DNA of 64,000 nucleotides, from positions 124,001-188,000 of the forward strand of contig CASIAP010000004.1 in NCBI GenBank assembly GCA_949372645.1, read 5' to 3'. The notes below the pieces were generated by a model. That model saw only the letters and a list, made by a program, of their open reading frames with translations. It was not told the origin of the DNA and searched no databases. Source of the DNA: Candidatus Poseidoniaceae archaeon (lineage in GTDB: Archaea > Thermoplasmatota > Poseidoniia > Poseidoniales > Poseidoniaceae). The translations under genes and the position numbers were made by a program. Shown here piece by piece: positions 43,988 through 51,698 of the stretch (position 1 is its first letter; every line of letters begins with the position of its first letter).

Positions 43988-46480
43988 ATGCCCGACCCAG
44001 TATTAAACGATAAAAGATGGTCAATTGACCTTGAAAAGCGTATTCAAGAAGCCCATTCGGAAGACTCCATCACTTATTCCAAAAGATATGCTTTCAATCC
44101 TGACAGTGGCAAAGAAATCTTCGTCATTGATACTCCACCTCCATATCCATCTGGAACTTGGCATATTGGTGCAGTAGCTCAATATTCCATGATTGATGTT
44201 CTTGCTCGTTCACAACGACTGCTTGGCAAGGAAGTCTACTTCCCATGGGGAGTCGACCGAAACGGCATTAATATTGAATTCACAGTGGAGAAAAATACCA
44301 AGCGGAAAATGAAAACCTATGACCGTGCAGAATTTTTGAAACTTTGTGAAGAAACGATTGAAACATTTACCCAAGCCATGCGGAAAACCGCTCGCCGAGT
44401 TGGACTTTCATGTGATTATGATCGTGAATATCTCACTGATTCTCCGGCTTACCGAACCGTTACTCAATCTATTTTCATTGAACTTTTCAAAAAGGGTGCA
44501 ATCATCGAGGATTTGCGACCAAATATCTACGACCCTGTTGAAGGAACGACCATTGCTGATGCAGAAGTTGAACGCCAATCAAGGAGAACTCGCCTCGTCG
44601 ATGTTCAGTGGACATGCGATGATGGTACTGAAATTGTCATCTCGACAACCCGTCCAGAACTGATTTGCGCTTGCGGCGTCGTTGTTGTCCATCCGGATGA
44701 CGAACGGTACACTCACTTGGTCGGTAAAACAATTCAACTCCCACTTCCAGTTGAAGGGCGAACTACCTCTGTTGAGATCAGAACTCATGCATCGGTGAAG
44801 TCCGATTTTGGTTCAGGCGTTTTGATGGTTTGTTCATTTGGAGACCAAAATGACGTCGCTGTCTTCCGTGAACTTGGATTAACACCATTCCAAGCCATCA
44901 ACTTAGAAGGTAAACTGACCGACTTAGCAGGACCGTTTGCTGGCATGAAGGTGATTGAAGCACGTAATGCAGCCATTGAATATCTCGAAGAACAAGGAAC
45001 ACTCGTTAATGTCGTTGAACGAGAACAAGAGATTCCAGTTTCCGAACGTGGAAAAAATCCAGTTGAAATTATCTTGCTCAAAGAATGGTATGTCAAACAA
45101 ACACATGCACAGGGCAGAATGAAAGAACACATTGAAGAAATCGAATTCCACCCACCTCGTAACAAACAATTCTTACTTGATTGGATGGATAATATTAGCA
45201 TCGATTGGCCAATCTCGCGTCGCCGTTGGTATCATACTGAAATTCCAATTTGGTACAGTGGTGATGGAAGTAAAATCATTGTTCCACCGACTGGGACATA
45301 TGTTCAACCATGGTGTCAAGAGCCGCCTGAAGGCAGTCAGGTCTTGTCGAGAGATACACGTGAAGAATTGGGTTCCTTTGAATCGATGAAAGATGAACTC
45401 GGAGAAATAATTGGTGAAGAAAAGGTATTCGACACCTGGATGGATTCATCCAACTCCAATCTTTTCGTAAGCGGTTACCTCAATCAACCCGAAGTTTTTG
45501 CAAAGGCATTCCCAACTGCACTGCGACCTCAAGGGAAAGAAATTGTTCGGACATGGCTTTATTATACGCTTCTCAAATCGAATCTTTTACTCGATAAGCC
45601 TGGATTCAAACACGTTTGGATCGATGGATTGGGAATGGACCCTTGGGGCCGTAAAATGAGTAAATCACTTGGCAATGGAATCGATGCCGACTCTGTTCTT
45701 GAATGTGGAGCTGGTGGCCGAACAGGTTCATGGAAAGTAAAGGGACCTGAAAAGACAGTGAGTCTCCGTGCCAACAAAATTGGCAGTGAATGTTTCCGAC
45801 TTTGGAAAGCATGTGATGCACAAGTTGGTGATGATTTCCATATTAATCCTGAAGAAATTGAGAAGAAATACTTCGGTGTTTTGACGAAATTGTTCAATGT
45901 TGCCCGTTTCGCATCTCAATTTGAAATTCCAGAAGACCTTGAAACTGCTCCAGAGAATTTGGCTATCGAAGATAAATGGATTTTGGCGGAATTCAATGCC
46001 ACAATGGATACGGTCAAAACCGCTTGGGAAAACCTCGATATTTACTCAGCAACTCAGGCCCTCAAAACCTTTGGAACTGGCGTCCTACCGAGCCATTATC
46101 TCGAAATGGTGAAGTCGCGCCTCTACGATGATGATGTTGCCGCTTCATGGACTCTCCACCGGATTGTTCGTGACTTCATGTCAGCATTTACACCAGTCTG
46201 CCCGTTTTTCACCCACCATATCTCTGAAAGTATCTATGGGATATCTGCGGTTGAAGTGCATTCATTCCCTGCACCTGCTGACCCTTCTGTCTACTTAGGG
46301 ACAGAAGAAGGCGACCGTTTGCGAAACCTTTCAGCAGCCGTTCAAACCTTTAACGGTGAGACGTGGAATTCAAAGAAGGAACAAGGTATTTCATTGAACC
46401 AACCAGTATCCGGTATAAAAATCCCAGAAGAATTGTTGGACTTCACATCCATTCTCACACGAATGCACCATTTGGAATGA
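43988..46480 (+). CDS. valS: Valyl-tRNA synthetase, archaeal type
   Basis: Class I synthetase charging tRNA-Val. ATG 43988, with AGGTGAGG upstream, gives 830 residues; the frame to 43946 is less likely. DTPPPYPSGTWHIGAVAQYS holds the HIGH element, and FPWGVDRNGIN matches the archaeal ValRS variant. An editing domain lies near 185-340 (STTRPELICACGVVVVHPDDER). WPISRRRWYHTEIPIWY and GLGMDPWGRKMSKSLGNG (KMSKS) complete the core. The anticodon-binding helical domain ends the protein. IleRS and LeuRS are close relatives; the WPISRRR..TEIPIWY segment is why I call it valine. Confidence 0.85.
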   Translation: MPDPVLNDKRWSIDLEKRIQEAHSEDSITYSKRYAFNPDSGKEIFVIDTPPPYPSGTWHIGAVAQYSMIDVLARSQRLLGKEVYFPWGVDRNGINIEFTVEKNTKRKMKTYDRAEFLKLCEETIETFTQAMRKTARRVGLSCDYDREYLTDSPAYRTVTQSIFIELFKKGAIIEDLRPNIYDPVEGTTIADAEVERQSRRTRLVDVQWTCDDGTEIVISTTRPELICACGVVVVHPDDERYTHLVGKTIQLPLPVEGRTTSVEIRTHASVKSDFGSGVLMVCSFGDQNDVAVFRELGLTPFQAINLEGKLTDLAGPFAGMKVIEARNAAIEYLEEQGTLVNVVEREQEIPVSERGKNPVEIILLKEWYVKQTHAQGRMKEHIEEIEFHPPRNKQFLLDWMDNISIDWPISRRRWYHTEIPIWYSGDGSKIIVPPTGTYVQPWCQEPPEGSQVLSRDTREELGSFESMKDELGEIIGEEKVFDTWMDSSNSNLFVSGYLNQPEVFAKAFPTALRPQGKEIVRTWLYYTLLKSNLLLDKPGFKHVWIDGLGMDPWGRKMSKSLGNGIDADSVLECGAGGRTGSWKVKGPEKTVSLRANKIGSECFRLWKACDAQVGDDFHINPEEIEKKYFGVLTKLFNVARFASQFEIPEDLETAPENLAIEDKWILAEFNATMDTVKTAWENLDIYSATQALKTFGTGVLPSHYLEMVKSRLYDDDVAASWTLHRIVRDFMSAFTPVCPFFTHHISESIYGISAVEVHSFPAPADPSVYLGTEEGDRLRNLSAAVQTFNGETWNSKKEQGISLNQPVSGIKIPEELLDFTSILTRMHHLE

Positions 46481-47632
46481 TCACTCTTCTTCCTGAAGAA
46501 GAAGCATGGCTTGACGTGTGGGGGGCATATCCAACTGTCCGAGTCGGAAGCCGACTAAACGCAATCCTCGATTGTGTTGGACATTGGTAGCGAAAAGATG
46601 TTCTGCTAAACGAAGAAAAACATCTGGTTCATCCATGGCAACCGGAATTGAGCGACCATGAGTATGGGTTTCAAAACCAGTATAACGGATTTTTACCTCA
46701 GCTAAGCGCCCAGAAATTCCCATTTCTTTCGAGCGTTTAAGTACCCGTTGTGTAAGTGAACGTAGAACTTCAAGAACTGTTTCATGGTCAGTTTGGTCGG
46801 ATGAAAAAGTACGTTCTTTACCGATTGATTTGCGGCTACGAAGTTGACTCACTTCGGAACTTGTAGTTCCATCGACCACACGAGTGAGCCAATGGGCAAA
46901 ACGTTCACCAGCCATTCGACCTAAGGCGAGTTCACCAAGAACATAGGCTTCATCGACCGTCACAAAACCCCATTCTGCAAGTTGTGTCGCCCTTTTAGGA
47001 CCAATTCCGGGAACCTCTCGGAGCGACCTACCTTCAAAAAAGTCAGCGATTTCATCCGGTAGAATTCGAAATATTCCTTTGGGTTTATTCACTTCGCTTG
47101 ACATTTTCGCAAGAATTCGTGTGGGTGCTATTCCAAAAGAGGCTGTGAGTCCAACGTTCTGTTCAATGGAATCCTGAAGTGTTCTGCACAGTGCATAGGC
47201 CACATCCCAGTCACCTCGAACATGTTCAGTGATGTCCAAATATGCTTCATCAATACTCGCTTTTTCGAAAAACTCGGCCGGTTCTTTCAGTATGCTCATG
47301 ACTTGGCGAGAAGCACGGCTGTAGAGCCCCCGGCTCCCTCGGATGTAATGCCCTGGGCCAAAAGGGTGACCTGGGCAACGACGCCAAGCTTCACCGACGG
47401 GCATAGCCGAATGTATACCAAATGCTCGAGCTGCATAATTGCAGGTCGAAACTATACCTCTGCCCCTGCCTCCTTGTGGATCAGAGCCAATAATAAGGGG
47501 CTTTTCGGGATCGAGATTATGATGGAGTATTTCGACAGCAGCAAAAAAAGCGTCAAGATCACAATGAACGATAATACGTTCTTTAAACGGAGGTGTCGAA
47601 TCCTGTGAATGAGGGTTCATTTCCTCCGACAT
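46481..47632 (-). CDS. dinB: Y-family DNA polymerase IV
   Basis: Translesion polymerase. The open frame extends to 47809, but the protein proper begins at IIVHCDLDAFFAAVE, so I start at ATG 47632 (383 residues); ATG 47623, with GGAGG just before it, is also possible. The catalytic acids are in DLDAFFA and in SIDEAYLD near residue 130. The helix-hairpin-helix thumb (LREVPGIGPKRATQLAEWG) and the little finger (SIGKERTFSSDQTDHETVLEVL) follow. The C-terminal end (QAMLLLQEEE) is a poor match to a PCNA-binding motif. It converges on valS and its stop abuts that gene's stop. Confidence 0.88.
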   Translation of the reverse strand: MSEEMNPHSQDSTPPFKERIIVHCDLDAFFAAVEILHHNLDPEKPLIIGSDPQGGRGRGIVSTCNYAARAFGIHSAMPVGEAWRRCPGHPFGPGHYIRGSRGLYSRASRQVMSILKEPAEFFEKASIDEAYLDITEHVRGDWDVAYALCRTLQDSIEQNVGLTASFGIAPTRILAKMSSEVNKPKGIFRILPDEIADFFEGRSLREVPGIGPKRATQLAEWGFVTVDEAYVLGELALGRMAGERFAHWLTRVVDGTTSSEVSQLRSRKSIGKERTFSSDQTDHETVLEVLRSLTQRVLKRSKEMGISGRLAEVKIRYTGFETHTHGRSIPVAMDEPDVFLRLAEHLFATNVQHNRGLRLVGFRLGQLDMPPTRQAMLLLQEEE

Positions 47633-47875
47633 GTGTTGAGAATATCGTCCGCGGTGTTTGAAGTTGATGTATTCTTCACATAAGTAAATCTCGAAACTTG
47701 GAGCGAGATACATCAATTTTTCACGCGGTGGAAATTCACGTGGTAGGTCTTCAAGAGGTTGAGAAAAACGTGAATTCAGGTATTGATGGTGAGTAGATAA
47801 AAGACGCATGTCTCATATGTTGAGAGTACGGGCATCTATGTTTGATGTGACCCTCGGTGAAAAGGAGTTAAAGTG

Positions 47876-48862
47876 TCACTTGAGTAAATGTGAATTAACT
47901 GTAGTTTCAGCTTGTTCACCATCGAGCACCGTCATGATGGCATGCGCTATGTCACGGCCAACTCGTGCCTGAGCCTCAAGGGTCGCTGCGCCAATGTGTG
48001 GAGTTCCGTGGAAGTTTGGATGTTGGACAAGTTTGTTCCCGGACGATACTGGTTCCTGTTCAAACACATCTAAGGCAGCCGAAGTGATTTTTCCGGAATT
48101 GAGTGCATCGAGTAAGGCATCCTCATCAACAATTCCGCCGCGTGCACAATTGACGATATGATTTCCACAGAGAATTCCGTCAGGTGATTTCCCTGACATC
48201 AGGGCAATACGCTCTGTATTCACCAAATGATGAGTCTCTTCGTTGAAGTTGCAATGAATCGAAATATGCGTACAGGATTGAAACAAAGCATCGACGTTCT
48301 TGTGCAAAGTCGTGTTTTGAGACTTAGCAACTTTTGCTGGAAGGTATGGGTCATACGTATGAACTTCCATGCCAAACAATTGAGCGATCGAACCAACACC
48401 TTGAGCAATACGGCCAAAGCCAATCAAACCGAGGTTCTTACCAAAAAGTTCTGTACCTTTCATTATTTTCTTTTCCCATTTATCTTCGCGCATGCCACGG
48501 TCTGCACGTGGAATATGTCGGATACATGCGAGAAGGTGGCCAATAGTGAGTTCAATAACTGATTGAGTCGAAGCACGAGGGGCATTCACCACAGGGATTC
48601 CTGCAACAGCAGCTGCAGCAATATCGATATTGTCAACACCAACTCCAGCACGACCAATTACCTTCAATCGATCACCCGATGCTTCAATAATTTCCTTAGG
48701 GATTTTCGTTGCACTCCGAACGATAATCGCATCAAATTGCGAAAGTGCTCCTGCAAGTAAATCGGCAGGTTCGATGAAACCAAGCACGACTTCATGGCCT
48801 GCTTGTTCCAATATACCGACTGCATCTTGAGCCATACCATCTGTCACAGCAATTCTCGCCAT
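47876..48862 (-). CDS. serA: D-3-phosphoglycerate dehydrogenase-like, short type
   Basis: First step of serine synthesis: 3-phosphoglycerate to phosphohydroxypyruvate with NAD. ATG 48862 (GAGGAACC upstream) gives 328 residues; the longer frame to 48901 is less likely. GRAGVGVDNID, GFGRIAQGVG (Rossmann loop), the catalytic Arg in VNCARGGIVDEDAL, Glu in DVFEQEPV and His in TPHIGAAT are present. The ACT and allosteric domains of long SerA are missing, as in many archaea; a hydroxyacid dehydrogenase of other specificity is possible. It fits with glyA in this window. Confidence 0.85.
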   Translation of the reverse strand: MARIAVTDGMAQDAVGILEQAGHEVVLGFIEPADLLAGALSQFDAIIVRSATKIPKEIIEASGDRLKVIGRAGVGVDNIDIAAAAVAGIPVVNAPRASTQSVIELTIGHLLACIRHIPRADRGMREDKWEKKIMKGTELFGKNLGLIGFGRIAQGVGSIAQLFGMEVHTYDPYLPAKVAKSQNTTLHKNVDALFQSCTHISIHCNFNEETHHLVNTERIALMSGKSPDGILCGNHIVNCARGGIVDEDALLDALNSGKITSAALDVFEQEPVSSGNKLVQHPNFHGTPHIGAATLEAQARVGRDIAHAIMTVLDGEQAETTVNSHLLK

Positions 48863-48950
48863 ACCCAATGGTTCCTCACCAAGACCATCAACCTTAGCCA
48901 ATCGGTAAAGAACAACCCGATGTTTGAAACACTCCTACTGAGTGGAGAGC

Positions 48951-50105
48951 ATGAGACACATGCCTGCTGTGGATACGAGTGCATTAATGTGGGCAGCGAG
49001 TTTGCTGTCTATTCCCTTGTTGCTCGCATTACCAATGCGTCTGGGGTGGAGATTATTCATTGGTGTTGGTCACGAAGCCTCACAATACCGAAGTACAGTC
49101 TTGCAAATAATTGATGCGGGACGACAAGTCGCACCCTTTCGTGCAACTCTAGATGACGTTGCCCGTAGCCTCCATATTCGCCCAAGCCATCAACGTCTCA
49201 TCGAGGCTGACCTCTTCCATCCACTGACTTTATCGCATTTTCTTTTGCTACCAGCCATCATCATTTTTCCATTGGCAGTCATCATGGCCCTACCAGTCAT
49301 CATAATCGGTTTTCCACTCCTGTTGATTATCGAGTACATCTTTATCCGTAAAGGATTGCTTGTTCGAGCATTAAAGACCATTGAAAAAATGATGCATTGG
49401 CAGATTATTCATATTCCAAAACCCCATCGGGGATTGGCAGAGGATAAAGCAAAAATGAATGAATTCTCTCAACATGTCATTCACTTTAATCATGTACCGC
49501 AAGGTGCTTTTTTAGGACTATTTGCCTGGCTCATGGTTCACTGGACATTTGATCTTGACTCATGGGGAATCGAAATTTTGGTTTCTACTGGACTCTACAT
49601 TCTCTTACTCGGAGCCCTTGGTGTACTCAATGCTGCATTTGAATCGGATTTGGTTTTTGTTGACCCCTCAAAAGGGCGCTTAGTCCCAATTGATCAATGG
49701 CTGGAAAGTATTTTGAAGCCAGTTGTTGGAATTGGTTTACTGTTTTTAATTGGACGTAATTTACTCGATGAAGCAAGAGATGGAAACGCTGAACTGTTTG
49801 CTCTAACAGTACTTACTCTACTGTATGGGGCTGCTGTTGTTGGAATTGCTTTCCGATGGGGTTACTCCATATGGAGAGGCTCATATGTGCGAGACGAATT
49901 TGGGGCACAAGTAATCGAATCGCTCAATCCACTTTCTTATGATTTAACTCGAAGTAAAGGACGGATCGAATTCCACGTCAGGATGGTCATGAAAGAGCGC
50001 CTGAACACGTTAAATGAACTACCAATTAAGCAACTCAGCTTTGCTGACTTACAAGAATTGCCAATGAGTGAAAACCGAGGCAAGATTCCTGAAAACCCAC
50101 TTTGA
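48951..50105 (+). CDS. Hypothetical membrane protein
   Basis: 384 residues from ATG 48951, with GGAG just upstream. About six or seven hydrophobic helices: near residues 13-32, 88-128 (two, divided by a short turn), 180-225 (two), 253-275 and 285-310. Between the first and second helices lies a 55-residue loop with VAPFRATLDDVARSLHIRPSHQRLI, which is basic and likely cytoplasmic. The C-terminal 55 residues are soluble. I recognise no family. It is divergent from serA, with about 90 bases between starts. Confidence 0.75.
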   Translation: MRHMPAVDTSALMWAASLLSIPLLLALPMRLGWRLFIGVGHEASQYRSTVLQIIDAGRQVAPFRATLDDVARSLHIRPSHQRLIEADLFHPLTLSHFLLLPAIIIFPLAVIMALPVIIIGFPLLLIIEYIFIRKGLLVRALKTIEKMMHWQIIHIPKPHRGLAEDKAKMNEFSQHVIHFNHVPQGAFLGLFAWLMVHWTFDLDSWGIEILVSTGLYILLLGALGVLNAAFESDLVFVDPSKGRLVPIDQWLESILKPVVGIGLLFLIGRNLLDEARDGNAELFALTVLTLLYGAAVVGIAFRWGYSIWRGSYVRDEFGAQVIESLNPLSYDLTRSKGRIEFHVRMVMKERLNTLNELPIKQLSFADLQELPMSENRGKIPENPL

Positions 50106-50177
50106 GTGAGCAAATGAGGTGATAAACCTCAACGTAAATTCCAGAGTATCGAATAAATTCGAATGGACAGAAACAGT

Positions 50178-50888
50178 TCATTCCATCCAAGGAATGACAT
50201 CCGGGATTTCTGCTAAAAGATTAGCAGGGAGAGCTGTTTTGATTTTCGAGACTGAACCCAAACCAGAAGTTACTTTGATTTGCCATGCTTTGAATTCTTC
50301 AAAAGAAGTCATCGAGAGAACTGGATTATTGGTACGATTCCAATTGAGTGTTTCCATGGCTGTGCCTGGTGGGTCATGGCCAGTGCATACGAGAAGTTCC
50401 CCATCGAGAGTACCCAGTATTTTGAGAGAGTCCCAATGCGATGACAATCGACCGCTCGGTAGGTCATCTCTACCGACACCACCTTTTCCAGTGAAAAGGA
50501 AATCACCAGTCAACAAATGGGTTGGTGTTTCGATGAGCACGTGATCATTTGTATGTCCAGGAACGTGGTGGATTTTGAGAGGAGTGGTACCGAGCATCAG
50601 TACTTCGCCTTCTTTGAGATAATAGGATACATTGAGACATGCTGTATCTTTCCACATCACATACTCGCATCCGGTAAGGTCTCGCAAGGAATAGCATGCA
50701 GAAATGTGATCTGCGTGAGTGTGCGTAGCAATGGTGTATTGCAAAGTAAGGCCGCGTGCCTCTAAAACGCTGAGATATTCGTCCATGAAATCGTAGACAG
50801 GGTCGACTAGTGCTGCGACCTGAGTCTCGGAATCGACCAAAAGATAGGTTTTAGCCCAGCCAGATTGATTGAGTTGTTCAAACGACAT
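50178..50888 (-). CDS. MBL-fold hydrolase, persulfide dioxygenase (ETHE1)-like
   Basis: Metallo-beta-lactamase-fold enzyme of 236 residues. The start ATG 50888 is preferred to GTG 50906. Metal ligands: THTHADHISA (HxHxDH), HVPGHTNDH and TGDFLFTGKGGVGRDDL, plus GHDPPG near residue 190. The GRDDLP signature and single-iron ligand set match ETHE1/persulfide dioxygenase, which oxidises glutathione persulfide to sulfite; glyoxalase II relatives lack GRDD. No rhodanese domain is attached. It faces a Nudix gene across a gap of only 18 bases between starts. Confidence 0.85.
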   Translation of the reverse strand: MSFEQLNQSGWAKTYLLVDSETQVAALVDPVYDFMDEYLSVLEARGLTLQYTIATHTHADHISACYSLRDLTGCEYVMWKDTACLNVSYYLKEGEVLMLGTTPLKIHHVPGHTNDHVLIETPTHLLTGDFLFTGKGGVGRDDLPSGRLSSHWDSLKILGTLDGELLVCTGHDPPGTAMETLNWNRTNNPVLSMTSFEEFKAWQIKVTSGLGSVSKIKTALPANLLAEIPDVIPWME

Positions 50889-50906
50889 GTTGGAGCGATT
50901 GGGCAC

Positions 50907-51698
50907 ATGTACTTGAAGAATACCATTCTACAATATTTCAATCATACGAGCATTGATGAAACATGGGGAGAACCGAACAACATGCATCCCGATGAAGTGG
51001 TTCATCTTGAACACGACGGGAAGGTGTTACTTGTTGACCAAAACGGGAATGGTCCTCAACTCCCAATTCAAGGTCGTCAAGAAGAGGCTGAAAAGTTACG
51101 TCTACCAACAATGGCCGAAATAGAACGAATGGGAATCGAATGGAATGCCATTCGTGAAACGAGAATCGTATTTGGAACGCTTGTGTATCGTGTTATCAAA
51201 GGATATCCGAAAATTGATTGGCCAAAGCAATGGGCCTGGAAGGATGAAATGATTGCTGATAATTCGGTACATCCTGTGGCACGGGAAGCGATTTACCGTT
51301 CGATTCATCGTCTTGTATCGAAAGTCATGATCTGTAATGATGCTGGACAGGTCTTGCTTGGAAAGGTTGAACGAGGACACTTTAGAGGGTTTTGGACACT
51401 TCCTGGTGGCTACATGGATCATGATGAGCATCCAAGTATAGGATGTGTACGAGAAACACTTGAAGAGATTGGTTTGAGCATCGTACTCGAGCAGAATGAA
51501 CCGCTTATCACCCAGAAAATATTCACCGATGAAGGAATATCCTTTGTTTCCTTCACCTACCGTTCAACATGGAACGGTGACATTGAGACATTGGAACTAC
51601 AGACAGAAGAAATATCGGACGTGAAATGGTTTACGCCAGATGATGCAAGAAATGTTGCAGTATCTTATTTTGATAAAGAAGCGTTACGAACACTTTGA
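50907..51698 (+). CDS. Nudix hydrolase with N-terminal extension
   Basis: Hydrolase of nucleoside diphosphate derivatives. ATG 50907 gives 263 residues; the open frame to 50865 runs into the opposing gene. The Nudix box GYMDHDEHPSIGCVRETLEEIGL fits GX5EX7REUXEEXGU, near residue 175. The first 135 residues are extra: HPDEVVHLEHDGKVLLVDQNGNGPQLP and a PT.AEIERMG segment look like a second, soluble domain of unknown use. The substrate is unknown. It converges on alaS with only one base between the stops. Confidence 0.85.
   Translation: MYLKNTILQYFNHTSIDETWGEPNNMHPDEVVHLEHDGKVLLVDQNGNGPQLPIQGRQEEAEKLRLPTMAEIERMGIEWNAIRETRIVFGTLVYRVIKGYPKIDWPKQWAWKDEMIADNSVHPVAREAIYRSIHRLVSKVMICNDAGQVLLGKVERGHFRGFWTLPGGYMDHDEHPSIGCVRETLEEIGLSIVLEQNEPLITQKIFTDEGISFVSFTYRSTWNGDIETLELQTEEISDVKWFTPDDARNVAVSYFDKEALRTL

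Noticed and set aside
44785-45201. Antisense ORF under valS
   Set aside because: Shadow of a conserved coding frame.
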